Source of the DNA: Chloroherpetonaceae bacterium
GTDB taxonomy: Bacteria; Bacteroidota; Chlorobiia; Chlorobiales; Thermochlorobacteraceae
DNA length: 64,000 nt
Assembly: GCA_033763895.1 (NCBI GenBank)
Contig: JANRJQ010000007.1
Coordinates: 386,178 to 450,177 of the forward strand
Direction: 5' to 3'
In this document: piece after piece, positions 27,225-35,966 of the stretch
How the letters are laid out: every line of letters begins with the position of its first letter
Numbering within the stretch: the first letter of the stretch is position 1
The notes under the pieces: generated by a model
The model's input: the letters and a program-made list of their open reading frames with translations, nothing else
Told to the model about the DNA's origin: nothing
Databases searched by the model: none
Made by a program: the position numbers and the translations under genes

Positions 27225-28857
27225 TTTCTGCTGTTTGTTTTGAAATGTTTTTATCGCTTATTCTTGGATTTCGAATATTGAATAATGGGAGTTCTTTTGA
27301 ATGAATATTGCGCGTTTCAATCGTAATCTCTTTGTATTTCGCTGATTCTTGAAAATCATTAATGACATCATAAATATCGTTATCAATAAAAATTGCTTTT
27401 GTCCCATCAATACAAACAAGGCTTTTATCAGGAATTTGAATTAAGCACTCCTTAAGTTCAGCTTTATTGACAAAAGACATATCCTTATTAAACCGAATAA
27501 GATAATAGTCGTCTTGGCTTACCATTGTTACCGAAGAGTGATGATTTGCACGAATCACGAAGAAAAATCCTACGACAGAACCAATTGCAATTCCAATTAA
27601 AAGATCTGTAAACACCACAGCAAGAACAGTGACTATAAAGGGAATAAAGACGGAGTTGCCAGCCCGAAACATACCAACAAACAACTTAACTTTTCCCAAG
27701 CGATATCCCACTACAATGAGAATCGCAGCAAGACTCGCTAATGGGATTTTATTTAATACAAACGGGATCGTCAGAATTGAGATTAAAAGTAACAGCCCGT
27801 GAAATATAGACGAGTATCGCGATTTTGCACCTGCATAAATATTGGCAGAGGTCCTCACAATCACTGCTGTAATGGGTAGCCCTCCTAAAAGACCACTGAC
27901 GATATTTCCAATACCTTGGGCTCTTAATTCACGATTGGTATCGGAGATGCGTTTATATGGGTCTAATTTATCCGCCGCTTCAAGCGATAGAAGCGATTCC
28001 AAACTTGCCACAATTCCAATAGTGAGTGAAATGATATAGGTTTCCTTATTGAATAATGCGTGAAAGTCGGGGAAATGCAATTTTTCCAGTACATTTCCTA
28101 TTGGCATCAAATCCGGAATGCTGACCAATTGATTTTTCTCTACCGATAATTGGAATGCCGGAAAGAATATTTTTGAGATCTCATTGATTGTAATTCCCAG
28201 AAAAACTACGATGAGAGAGGGTGGCAGATAGGTTAGCATTCGAAACTTTTTTGAAAGGATTTTCTCCCAGTAAATCAAGATAAATAAAGAAAGAAGAGAA
28301 ATAAGAAATGCAATTGGAGTAAAAAATTTTAATGCAATAAGAATAGAAGAGAATGTATTTTCTTCACCCGAAATAAAACTCATTTCGCCTTCAAATTGAT
28401 TATCCCACCCTACGGCGTGTGGGATTTGCTTGAGCACAATCACGATTCCAATTGCAGCCAACATTCCTTCAATGACACTCGTCGGAAAATAATTTCCAAT
28501 TACCCCTGCTCTTATTTTACCCAATAACAATTGAAAGAATCCTGCAAGAACCAACGCTGTCAAAAATGCATCGAATGATCCAAGCTTTTGAATTGATGAA
28601 GCCACAATCACGGCTAATCCCGCAGCTGGGCCGCTCACGCTGACTTCAGAACCGGATAAGAAACCAACCAAAACTCCACCGATAATACCCGCAATTAATC
28701 CTGAAATCAAAGGCGCGCCAGAAGCAAGAGCTATTCCAAGACAAAGAGGCAATGCAACCAAAAAAACAACAAAAGATGCGGGCAAATCAAAACGAAGTGT
28801 TTTCTTCATTTCATTTATAACAGTGAATTCACTTTCCTTTGGTTTGGTGATGCTCAT
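27211..28857 (-). CDS. SulP family anion transporter (probable bicarbonate)
   Basis: 548 residues with about 10-14 membrane helices. The SulP signature is seen in [35 protein letters not shown] and [41 protein letters not shown]-terminal STAS-like domain (about 440-530) holds [19 protein letters not shown]. SulP members carry sulfate or bicarbonate; fusion or linkage to carbonic anhydrase, as here, points to bicarbonate, though this is inference. The first gene of the operon with can and a CNNM protein. Confidence 0.92.
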   Translation of the reverse strand: MSITKPKESEFTVINEMKKTLRFDLPASFVVFLVALPLCLGIALASGAPLISGLIAGIIGGVLVGFLSGSEVSVSGPAAGLAVIVASSIQKLGSFDAFLTALVLAGFFQLLLGKIRAGVIGNYFPTSVIEGMLAAIGIVIVLKQIPHAVGWDNQFEGEMSFISGEENTFSSILIALKFFTPIAFLISLLSLFILIYWEKILSKKFRMLTYLPPSLIVVFLGITINEISKIFFPAFQLSVEKNQLVSIPDLMPIGNVLEKLHFPDFHALFNKETYIISLTIGIVASLESLLSLEAADKLDPYKRISDTNRELRAQGIGNIVSGLLGGLPITAVIVRTSANIYAGAKSRYSSIFHGLLLLISILTIPFVLNKIPLASLAAILIVVGYRLGKVKLFVGMFRAGNSVFIPFIVTVLAVVFTDLLIGIAIGSVVGFFFVIRANHHSSVTMVSQDDYYLIRFNKDMSFVNKAELKECLIQIPDKSLVCIDGTKAIFIDNDIYDVINDFQESAKYKEITIETRNIHSKELPLFNIRNPRISDKNISKQTAENGKL

Positions 28858-28911
28858 TTAAATTGAAGTTAATTTTTGAGTTGATATCGCTTTTTTGAAG
28901 GTCACACGGGG

Positions 28912-29148
28912 ATGTTCGGGAAATGGATTGGCAGTTGGGATGAAAACGAAGAAGAAATTTGGGATAGACTTTTGTTTCATGAATACAGCCATTTAGAAAC
29001 ATATCCTTCTTTTATTCATCGAAGCGTTGAATTCAAATCTTTTTCATTTGAATTTAGTCTAATCTTGCGACGCATAAAAGAAGAATTTCATCTTACCACG
29101 ATTGTCTTTAATCGTGTTGTAGAGTTAAAACGATGGGTTAAAAATTGA
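28912..29148 (+). CDS. Hypothetical small protein
   Basis: A 78-residue frame in the gap between sulP and the EAL gene, on the opposite strand. It begins MFGKWIGSWDENEEEIWDRL and is rich in Glu, Phe, Trp and Arg, with coding-like composition and no membrane helix or known motif. It is the only frame that fills this gap. Support is limited to length and composition; it may be spurious. Confidence 0.4.
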   Translation: MFGKWIGSWDENEEEIWDRLLFHEYSHLETYPSFIHRSVEFKSFSFEFSLILRRIKEEFHLTTIVFNRVVELKRWVKN

Positions 29149-29156
29149 TTATTCAT

Positions 29157-31016
29157 TTAAGGGAGAATGCTAGCAAGAGTAATCCCCCCGTTTAATCCCT
29201 TTGCACTCTTTTTCATTTGAGCTAAAATCTTTCCGATTTCCTCTTGGTTATCATATTTAAACCCTTGTGAAAGTTCAAGAATCCCTGCGCTAACTGTAAG
29301 GAGTGAAAAGTCTTTTGGATTTCCTTCTCGGTCAATCGAGCGAATCTTCCCAGCTTCACGGTCGGCGGGGTCATATAGATCGGCAACCTCTTTGCAATAC
29401 TGAGTGCAAATGGATTTCACCAACTGCAATACCTCATCAATGTTTTTCCCCAAAGAACCTAAAAAGAAATCGTCGCCACCCACATGACCTAAGAATAGCT
29501 TTTGATCAACTTCGCTTTCGTTTCTCTCGGAGTAAAATGAACCCATTGAAGTGGCTTTTTTCAAAATATCTGAAAAAAGGAGAATCGCTCGGTCGCCTCG
29601 TCGAAAGCCGTATTTATCATTAAAGGGCTTAAAATTATCAAAGTCAAAATAAACCAGATACCTTGCCATATCTGAAAGCGTCAATGCTCTATTGATAAAA
29701 TCAGTGATTCGTTGATTTCCATTGAGCTTTGTAAGTGGATTTTGATCCCGTGCTTGCTCTAAATTTTTTTCATTGAGAATTTTCAACAAATCAGAAGCGA
29801 ATAAAAAACCAACATACTTCCCACCTTCTGTCATCATAATGCCTTCATCCCCTTGAGAGACTGAAAATGTGTTCATGATTTTTTCTGCAGAAAATCGAAG
29901 TTCAGATTTGGGGCAAGAAGAAAGAAACTCCATAACCCCCTTGCTTTTAGCAATCCTTTTTAAGACTTCCCTTCCATACGGGGAATAAACATATTGTTTA
30001 AGACCACTTTCACGAATGATTCCAATAGGTTCTTTAAGCGAATTGAGGATCGGAATAAATGAACATTGAGGGTTATCTCGAAAAATATTAAACACATCTT
30101 CAATATCAGAATCTGTTTTCAAAGTCGGGAGCGGTTCAATATGATTTTTTAACATCAACCGATCATCTTTCAGTTTACGGCGATCTTTATCATTGATTTC
30201 TTGAATGTGAGAGTACTGCCCAACTATTTGACGGAAGTCTGTTGAAGGAGATTTCACGAAATACCCTTGAACATAATCACAGCCGAGTTCTTTACACAAA
30301 TAATACTCCCTTTCATTTTCAACACCCTCTGCTATGACAGTTATTCCAAGAAGGTGTGCCAAATGAACTATGTTGGCAATAAAGAGTCTTTTCCTAAATG
30401 CTGATTCATCTTCGGAGACAAAAAAGCGATCGATTTTGATATAATCCGCTTCTGTATTATAGAGCTGTTGCATCCCAGAGTAGCCTGTGCCGAAATCATC
30501 AAGTGCAATTTTATAGCCCTGCGATTTCACTTTTTTGATGAGCTCAACCGCTTGTTTGACCGTATTAAAATCATACCGCTCAGATATCTCAAAACAAATT
30601 GATGAAATCGGAATCTGATATTTTTCTATAAGTTTTGCAGTCTCTCCTCTTTTGTAATCAGGCATAAGGATCACGCGCTGATCGACATTGATAAATGTCA
30701 CTTTCTCCCTTAACACCGCATGATTACTTATCTCTGCAAAAAGCTTTTCGCGTAAAGCAAGTTCAAGACGAAAAAGATTTTTTTCTTTAAATGCCGTATC
30801 AAATACATCCGGAATACTCCTAAATCCTCCGGATTGCCAACCGCGAAGCAACGCTTCAAAACCCATTACTTCTCCGCTGGTGAGATTAACAATGGGTTCA
30901 AATTCAAAATGAAACTGATCCTTGATGATTGGTAGCCACCAATTCTCAAAGTAATCGCTTGCTTCATGAAATCGACTAAAAGGAGAATCGAAAGAAGTGC
31001 CTGATGTGCGTACCAT
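29157..31016 (-). CDS. EAL-CBS-GGDEF cyclic-di-GMP protein
   Basis: 619 residues. The EAL domain comes first (about 25-270) with intact residues: FEALLRG, FINVDQR, CFEISER, ALDDFGTGYSG, IKIDRFF, VIAEGVEN, YVQGYFV. A CBS pair follows (about 300-420). A GGDEF domain ends the protein (about 440-615), with DFDNFKPFNDKYGFRRGD and the active loop written GHVGGDDFF. No RxxD inhibitory site is seen before it. Both c-di-GMP phosphodiesterase and cyclase activity are possible. The CBS pair may bind adenine nucleotides, so energy status could steer the balance. There is no membrane segment or signal peptide. Confidence 0.92.
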   Translation of the reverse strand: MVRTSGTSFDSPFSRFHEASDYFENWWLPIIKDQFHFEFEPIVNLTSGEVMGFEALLRGWQSGGFRSIPDVFDTAFKEKNLFRLELALREKLFAEISNHAVLREKVTFINVDQRVILMPDYKRGETAKLIEKYQIPISSICFEISERYDFNTVKQAVELIKKVKSQGYKIALDDFGTGYSGMQQLYNTEADYIKIDRFFVSEDESAFRKRLFIANIVHLAHLLGITVIAEGVENEREYYLCKELGCDYVQGYFVKSPSTDFRQIVGQYSHIQEINDKDRRKLKDDRLMLKNHIEPLPTLKTDSDIEDVFNIFRDNPQCSFIPILNSLKEPIGIIRESGLKQYVYSPYGREVLKRIAKSKGVMEFLSSCPKSELRFSAEKIMNTFSVSQGDEGIMMTEGGKYVGFLFASDLLKILNEKNLEQARDQNPLTKLNGNQRITDFINRALTLSDMARYLVYFDFDNFKPFNDKYGFRRGDRAILLFSDILKKATSMGSFYSERNESEVDQKLFLGHVGGDDFFLGSLGKNIDEVLQLVKSICTQYCKEVADLYDPADREAGKIRSIDREGNPKDFSLLTVSAGILELSQGFKYDNQEEIGKILAQMKKSAKGLNGGITLASILP

Positions 31017-31278
31017 TATTTTCCTTTTTTTTGGTGTGAATCGGTTTAATTCTAATTCATTATAGGGCTTATCGATTAAGGGAGTGTAATAGCAGTGTTA
31101 GCGAATGATTAATAAATCTCTGAAAAATCATCAGCTTTAGCCTGCCTGAATAGCTTTTTTTCATTAAATTCCTTCATTAATGAGGAACTTACGGGTTGTG
31201 CTCAAATTTAAAGCCACTGAAGTAAATCACAGTTTTATTCAATTTGTGATTCTTACTTTTCAAAAAAAATACTTGCCA

Positions 31279-33723
31279 ATGTCTTCGCGCATACTTCACT
31301 TTGAACCTGAAAAGTTTGATGCTCAACTAATCTTTATTGCATTACAAACCGAGCGTCTTCAAGCACAAAAAGAAATTTATGTTATTGATCATGTAACGAC
31401 GCTTCCAGCATTTACAAAAGCTTTTGTGGAGTATGAGTATGATCTTATCTTAACTGAATACCAACTTCCTGATACATCTTCTGAAGGGCTAATTTCTACC
31501 ATTCGCTCGAAAAACCCTGATTTACCGGTGATTTTTGTAACCTTAATTGAAGATCCTTCTTTAGCAAAAAAACTCATCTTAGCTGGCGCTTCCGATGTCA
31601 TCTATAAATCTCACCGAGCTCACTTAGGCGGGGCAATCGAAGAAGCGCTGCAAAGAAAACCCATTTCAAGTCATTCAAAAAAAGCTGGAAAGAAAATTGT
31701 CATCGATGATATTGATGAGGATCATTTATCCGCTTCGAAAAGCGCCATCGCATCACCATTTCAAGAAGATGTTGCGTCTGATTCACACACATCTGATGAA
31801 CTCTCATCGAGCGACAGTTCTGAATTTGAACGCTTAATTCGCAGTACAAAACCCGGTGCATTACCATTTGAAGAACCTCGAAAGGAAGCAAATGAAGAAA
31901 CTCAACCGCTAGAAGATGAACAAGAAGAAGGAGAAATGACCGTTCGAAGCGGTTACGCTTCAAGGGATGAATTCAACCATTCTTTAAAAGTTAAAAATGA
32001 TGATACTTTTCTAACCATCGTGTTGGAACAACTTCCTGATGCCATTGCCGTTCTTCAAGACGAACAAATTGTATTTTTCAATGCAACCTTCAAGAGACTC
32101 GTCTTAAAGCCCGAAGATTCGATTCGAGGATTAAATTTTGTGGAGGATTTTGTGACACTTCACGATGCAAAAAAACTCCGCGAAGTTTTGCGTCAATCAA
32201 CCCAACAGAAAATTGAATTCACGCTCCGATCCGGGAAAAATAAAATTGCAGTAGCAGCTTTAATCACTCCAACGACATACGCCAATACGCCTTCAATGCT
32301 CTTGATTTTAGAAGATTTAACCGAGAAGAAGGCACAGGAGAAAGCGGCTCTCGAAAGAGAAGATCGATATCGGCAGCAGTTCGATACATTTAAGGAACGT
32401 CAAGAGCGATATCGCCTGACATTTGAATACAATCCTACACCGGCCATTTTAGAAATTGATGCGGAAACGGAAACCTTCCACCAACTAGATGACGGGAATC
32501 GCTCCGCTCTTCAATTTTTTGGTTTTGATAAATCAGAATTGCTCCCTCTAACCGTTATTGAACTCATTGCCGACGAACATCAAGAAAGTTTCTACTACGC
32601 GAGAACCACAGCTTTTAATGGTGAACCTGTTACCATTGAATCTGTCGTGAAAACGAAAGGTGCCGAGCTAAAACCCGTTACAGTAACGATGATTGTTGAG
32701 CAAGTTGAAAATAAAAAAGTGCTCATCTCATATTTTCAACCACAGACAATTTCAAATTCTTATTCGGGTGCCATTGATCTCTCTAAAGAAACCTTGCAAC
32801 TTGACGAGGCAGATTCTTTTGACAATGACATCGCATTGTCCTCTTCACCTTCGCTACAAGAAGAAATTCGTACCCTTAAAGCAGATTTACAAAGCGAACG
32901 CCTTAGCTATGAGGAACTTGAAAAGTCTTTTGCTGAGAAAGAAATTTTTATTAAGTCAATTCAATCCGAACTAAGCTCAACCCTAAATTCAAATCGAAAT
33001 CTTGAAGAAAACGCCGAGAGGTTCTATTCGATCCTTGACCGAATATCGGTTGCTGTCATTTGGGTTGATTTATCGGGCCAAATCTCATTTTGGAACAAAG
33101 CGGCTGAAGATTTTCATCAAGTTCCAAAATCTAAAGCCATTGGGTTCAGCTCGGAACGCATCATGAAATATCGTTATGCGTCGCTCTCAAAAAAGGAAGC
33201 CGCAAAGAAAAGTTTTGATACCGAGGGTAAATGGAAGGGCGAGGTCAGTTTTATCTCAGCCTCAGGCGAAGTCAAACATGCAATTCTTCAAGTTGAAAAG
33301 CAATTTAATACCCAAGGCGAGATGCAAGGCGTTGTCACTTTGCTGGAGGATTCAACAGTTAAAAAGCGCCAAGAAATTGACCAAGCGTTGCTTTCTGCGA
33401 AGTCCACTGCATTACAATCAAACCGGGCATTAACCGTCTTTGGAATTGATTTCAAAGGCGAAATCACTTTCTTAGAAGGCTCCGTGCTTAACCTGAACTT
33501 TTTTGGCGAAGCCGAGATTGGAAAGTCATCGTTCGAGATATTCAGAAAGCACCCCGAATTCATTGATTTTCTTAGCCGTGGGCTTTCAGGAGAAAAGATC
33601 AGCGACTATCTCGAAAATGGCGATTACTCAATTTCAGTCGCGCCCGTCTTTAATCAATCGGGGATTGCTATCGGCGCCGTATGCACCGTGGCTGCTTATT
33701 CTAAAATTTCAGCGGCCTTTTAA
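31279..33723 (+). CDS. Receiver-like and multi-PAS domain protein lacking a kinase domain
   Basis: About 814 residues. Residues 1-120 are a receiver-like domain: SSRILHFEPEKFD, then YDLILTEYQLPDTS where the usual phospho-acceptor Asp is Glu, then VIFVTLIEDP and AGASDVIYKSHR with the conserved Thr and Lys kept. An acidic, Ser-rich linker follows (about 135-250). Then come PAS domains (ILEQLPDAIAVLQDEQIVFFNATFKRL; TFEYNPTPAILEIDAETE; ILDRISVAVIWVDLSGQISFWNKAAEDF; and a degenerate last one). A coiled coil lies between (LKADLQSERLSYEELEKSFAEKE). No HisKA, HATPase, GGDEF or output domain is seen. The start at 31180 is open but 31279 begins the receiver domain. Its stop is 2 bp before the EutN-like gene. 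Confidence 0.85.
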   Translation: MSSRILHFEPEKFDAQLIFIALQTERLQAQKEIYVIDHVTTLPAFTKAFVEYEYDLILTEYQLPDTSSEGLISTIRSKNPDLPVIFVTLIEDPSLAKKLILAGASDVIYKSHRAHLGGAIEEALQRKPISSHSKKAGKKIVIDDIDEDHLSASKSAIASPFQEDVASDSHTSDELSSSDSSEFERLIRSTKPGALPFEEPRKEANEETQPLEDEQEEGEMTVRSGYASRDEFNHSLKVKNDDTFLTIVLEQLPDAIAVLQDEQIVFFNATFKRLVLKPEDSIRGLNFVEDFVTLHDAKKLREVLRQSTQQKIEFTLRSGKNKIAVAALITPTTYANTPSMLLILEDLTEKKAQEKAALEREDRYRQQFDTFKERQERYRLTFEYNPTPAILEIDAETETFHQLDDGNRSALQFFGFDKSELLPLTVIELIADEHQESFYYARTTAFNGEPVTIESVVKTKGAELKPVTVTMIVEQVENKKVLISYFQPQTISNSYSGAIDLSKETLQLDEADSFDNDIALSSSPSLQEEIRTLKADLQSERLSYEELEKSFAEKEIFIKSIQSELSSTLNSNRNLEENAERFYSILDRISVAVIWVDLSGQISFWNKAAEDFHQVPKSKAIGFSSERIMKYRYASLSKKEAAKKSFDTEGKWKGEVSFISASGEVKHAILQVEKQFNTQGEMQGVVTLLEDSTVKKRQEIDQALLSAKSTALQSNRALTVFGIDFKGEITFLEGSVLNLNFFGEAEIGKSSFEIFRKHPEFIDFLSRGLSGEKISDYLENGDYSISVAPVFNQSGIAIGAVCTVAAYSKISAAF

Positions 33724-33725
33724 GT

Positions 33726-34013
33726 ATGCTTTTATGCAAAGTTATTGGCAATACCGTCGCGACCAAAAAAGATGAAGAACTTCGAAAAGCAAAATTGCTT
33801 GTTGTTAAACCCATTGGTTTGAAAAGGGAGTTTCTAAAATCACCTGAATTCATCGCACTGGATACCTTAGGCGCGGGAATCGGAGATATGGTGCTCGTTG
33901 CTCAAGAAGGTGCTGTTGTAGAGCAAGTTTTCAAAAGTCCCAAAATGCCCGCAAATACAATTATTTTAGCGATAGTTGATGACTTTCAAATAGCAGAAAA
34001 AGCAAGCATTTAA
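33726..34013 (+). CDS. EutN/CcmL-type bacterial microcompartment vertex protein
   Basis: 95 residues, the usual size for the pentameric vertex family. It has the family start MLLCKVIGNTVATKKDEELRKAKLLVVKPIG, then FIALDTLGAGIGDMVLVAQEG, and the end NTIILAIVDDFQI. In microcompartments these proteins cap icosahedral vertices. No hexameric shell (Pfam BMC) gene and no signature enzyme is in this window, so this is an isolated copy. It starts 2 bp after the PAS protein, so the two are surely co-transcribed. Confidence 0.9.
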   Translation: MLLCKVIGNTVATKKDEELRKAKLLVVKPIGLKREFLKSPEFIALDTLGAGIGDMVLVAQEGAVVEQVFKSPKMPANTIILAIVDDFQIAEKASI

Positions 34014-34021
34014 ACAGAAAT

Positions 34022-34046
34022 CAAAAAAGCCGCGAACCGCGGCTTA
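34022..34046. terminator. Terminator between convergent genes
   Basis: AAGCCGCG-AAC-CGCGGCTT, an 8-bp GC-rich stem with a T-run on the minus strand and a shorter one on the plus strand. Confidence 0.85.
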
Positions 34047-34075
34047 AAATTTGATGCGGAAAAACGTAGAGAAGT

Positions 34076-34399
34076 TTACTTTTCAGTCCCTTCACTCAAT
34101 TGCGCTTGAGGTTTTTCGCTCTTGACAATCGGAACAAATTTTCCATTTACAAGCTCTACCGGCACTTTTGCTATGACCTCCGCTAAATGCTTTTGAGCGG
34201 CAAATTGCTCTTTCTTTTTCGCTTCCAATTGCGATTGATCAAGCCCAACGACATTATCGCTCGTATCAAAAATTGGTGCAAATTTCTCATTATCGTGATC
34301 CAACTTGAATGAGGTGAATTTGTATAAACCATAAACCAACCCAAAAAAGATGGGTAGCGCAAAGGCATAAATAATTAGCCAAGAAAGTCCGCCTTCCAT
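34076..34399 (-). CDS. Small membrane protein, unknown function
   Basis: 107 residues. A single N-terminal membrane helix (GLSWLIIYAFALPIFFGLVYGLYKFTSF) precedes a charged domain of about 75 residues (LDHDNEKFAPIFDTSDNVVGLDQSQ ... LVNGKFVPIV) with a Lys/Glu-rich tail. I do not recognise the family; the shape resembles accessory subunits of membrane complexes, but nothing in the neighbours (EutN-like protein, dCMP deaminase) supports a specific role. It is isolated by a terminator. Confidence 0.7.
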   Translation of the reverse strand: MEGGLSWLIIYAFALPIFFGLVYGLYKFTSFKLDHDNEKFAPIFDTSDNVVGLDQSQLEAKKKEQFAAQKHLAEVIAKVPVELVNGKFVPIVKSEKPQAQLSEGTEK

Positions 34400-34502
34400 A
34401 GATTACTCCTTTTCTTCTGTTAATAAAACTACCTACAAGGTAATCACCCGAAGAGAGAATCGTCTTTGCTTTTTGTAAAACAGACGGCCGACTTGGACGA
34501 AT

Positions 34503-35141
34503 TTAAATTATCGAATCTTGTAATGGGGGTGGTGAAACTTGGATGAGCTTTACTCCTGAAAGACGAATCAATTCTTCAATGTTGTGAATCTTATAAGGCT
34601 TATCGTAATAAATCCTTTTCACCCCAACATTAATTAGAACTTTCAGGCAATTCATACAAGGGCTTGCTGTGATATAAATATCAGAACCGTGAATTGAAGT
34701 ACCATTTTTCGCCGCTTGAGCAATCGCATTAATTTCTGCATGAATCGTTCTCATACAATTCTCTTCTACGCTTCCATCGGGGTGAGTTGATTTGTAGATC
34801 AAGCATTTTGGCCCCTCGCAATGAGGCAATCCAGCCGGCGCACCATTATATCCCGTTGCTAAAATATTGTTGTCACGCACAAGCACAGCCCCGATTTGCG
34901 CGCGTTCACAGGTTGCTCGCTTTGAAATCAGATGCGCAACACTCATAAAGTAATCATTCCACCCGATGCGATTCGCCGTCTTCAATGGCGGATTCTCAAT
35001 GTGATGTAGAGGCTCGGGCAATCGGTGATTTCCATTTTGCCAATCTTTCGTTGCGCCAACAAATCCAACTGTGATACCGCCACTTATACCTTTAGTTCTT
35101 TTTTCCTTTGACTTTGAAATCTTAAGTGTTCCTTTTTTCAT
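34503..35141 (-). CDS. Deoxycytidylate (dCMP) deaminase
   Basis: 212 residues. The zinc-dependent deaminase motifs are [12 protein letters not shown] (His and catalytic Glu) and [13 protein letters not shown] (two Cys). The frame [50 protein letters not shown] is typical of dCMP deaminases of the ComEB type. It makes dUMP for dTTP synthesis. An N-terminal Lys-rich extension of about 55 residues is longer than in most homologues. The ATG at 35141 is preferred to the TTG at 35150. Confidence 0.9.
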   Translation of the reverse strand: MKKGTLKISKSKEKRTKGISGGITVGFVGATKDWQNGNHRLPEPLHHIENPPLKTANRIGWNDYFMSVAHLISKRATCERAQIGAVLVRDNNILATGYNGAPAGLPHCEGPKCLIYKSTHPDGSVEENCMRTIHAEINAIAQAAKNGTSIHGSDIYITASPCMNCLKVLINVGVKRIYYDKPYKIHNIEELIRLSGVKLIQVSPPPLQDSII

Positions 35142-35215
35142 TTCTTCCAAAACAAATTTCGTTTTTCAGCAATACTGCGCCTTAATTTCCCGAGCAACAT
35201 TCTCATTCATTATTC

Positions 35216-35965
35216 TCATTTGACTTCATTTAGGCTCCAATCATAATCCATAAACTTTATCTCAACTGTTCCACTTTCAAGTATTTTTTGTTGTGATTGC
35301 GTGAGGTATGGTTTCAAGTAATCAAGTAACGCTTTCCCATTTTTCTTAAAATCATTGGCATACCAATCAAATATTGGGGACAGGTACAAAGTATTTTCTT
35401 CAAACTTAAATTGATTTTTTAGGGTATCACTTAAAAATATTTGGAGTTGATCATTTAATTGCTCTTTCAATCGCTCACCACGGTAGGCTTCAGGGCGAAG
35501 TATCGGGCAAGATTCCGATGCGCAATTCACAGCAAAGTGAATTTTTTCTTCCCCAAGTTCCTTCCTCAATATTTCATGCTCGATATAATCAAGCGAATAA
35601 ACCTTACCACCAACTTTGCAAAACTCTTTCTTCCAAGGTCCTGAAACAAACCCGAAGATTGTGTTTCCAAGAAATGTGACATCGCGAATACTTTTTACAG
35701 GATAGTTATCAAGAATCAACTTAAGGGTATAAGCATTATAAGCATTGATCCAAAAAGCAATTTTTTCTTCCCTCGTTTTTAATTGGGTAAGATCGGCTTT
35801 TTCGAGTTGATTCAAATAATCCTTAAAAAGTGGTTCCTGCTTCAATCCTTTGTAATTGACCTTTCCATTCACAACATATTTTTTTAGAACGGCATCAAAT
35901 ATTGAGTGGTCAAATGAATTCGGTGCACCCGTAACCGAAATTGTAAGAAGCATAAATAAAATCAT
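35216..35965 (-). CDS. DUF547 domain-containing secreted protein
   Basis: 249 residues with an N-terminal signal-like segment (MILFMLLTISVTGAP). The DUF547 motifs are present: KIAFWINAYNAYTLKLILDNYPV, SLDYIEHEILR, IHFAVNCASESCPILRPEAY and LSPIFDWYANDF. The Cys pair in NCASESCP is conserved in the family. The function is unknown; the family is widespread in periplasm or plant proteins. It is 1 bp after the GH13 gene stop and is probably in one transcript with it. Confidence 0.88.
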   Translation of the reverse strand: MILFMLLTISVTGAPNSFDHSIFDAVLKKYVVNGKVNYKGLKQEPLFKDYLNQLEKADLTQLKTREEKIAFWINAYNAYTLKLILDNYPVKSIRDVTFLGNTIFGFVSGPWKKEFCKVGGKVYSLDYIEHEILRKELGEEKIHFAVNCASESCPILRPEAYRGERLKEQLNDQLQIFLSDTLKNQFKFEENTLYLSPIFDWYANDFKKNGKALLDYLKPYLTQSQQKILESGTVEIKFMDYDWSLNEVK

Positions 35966-35966
35966 C

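Noticed and set aside
31221-31258. CRP binding site
   Set aside because: The half-sites are in the opposite order (TCACA...TGTGA) and spacing to the CRP consensus.
33726-34013. A microcompartment operon
   Set aside because: Only the vertex protein is seen; no shell hexamer, shell-associated enzyme or aldehyde dehydrogenase in the window.
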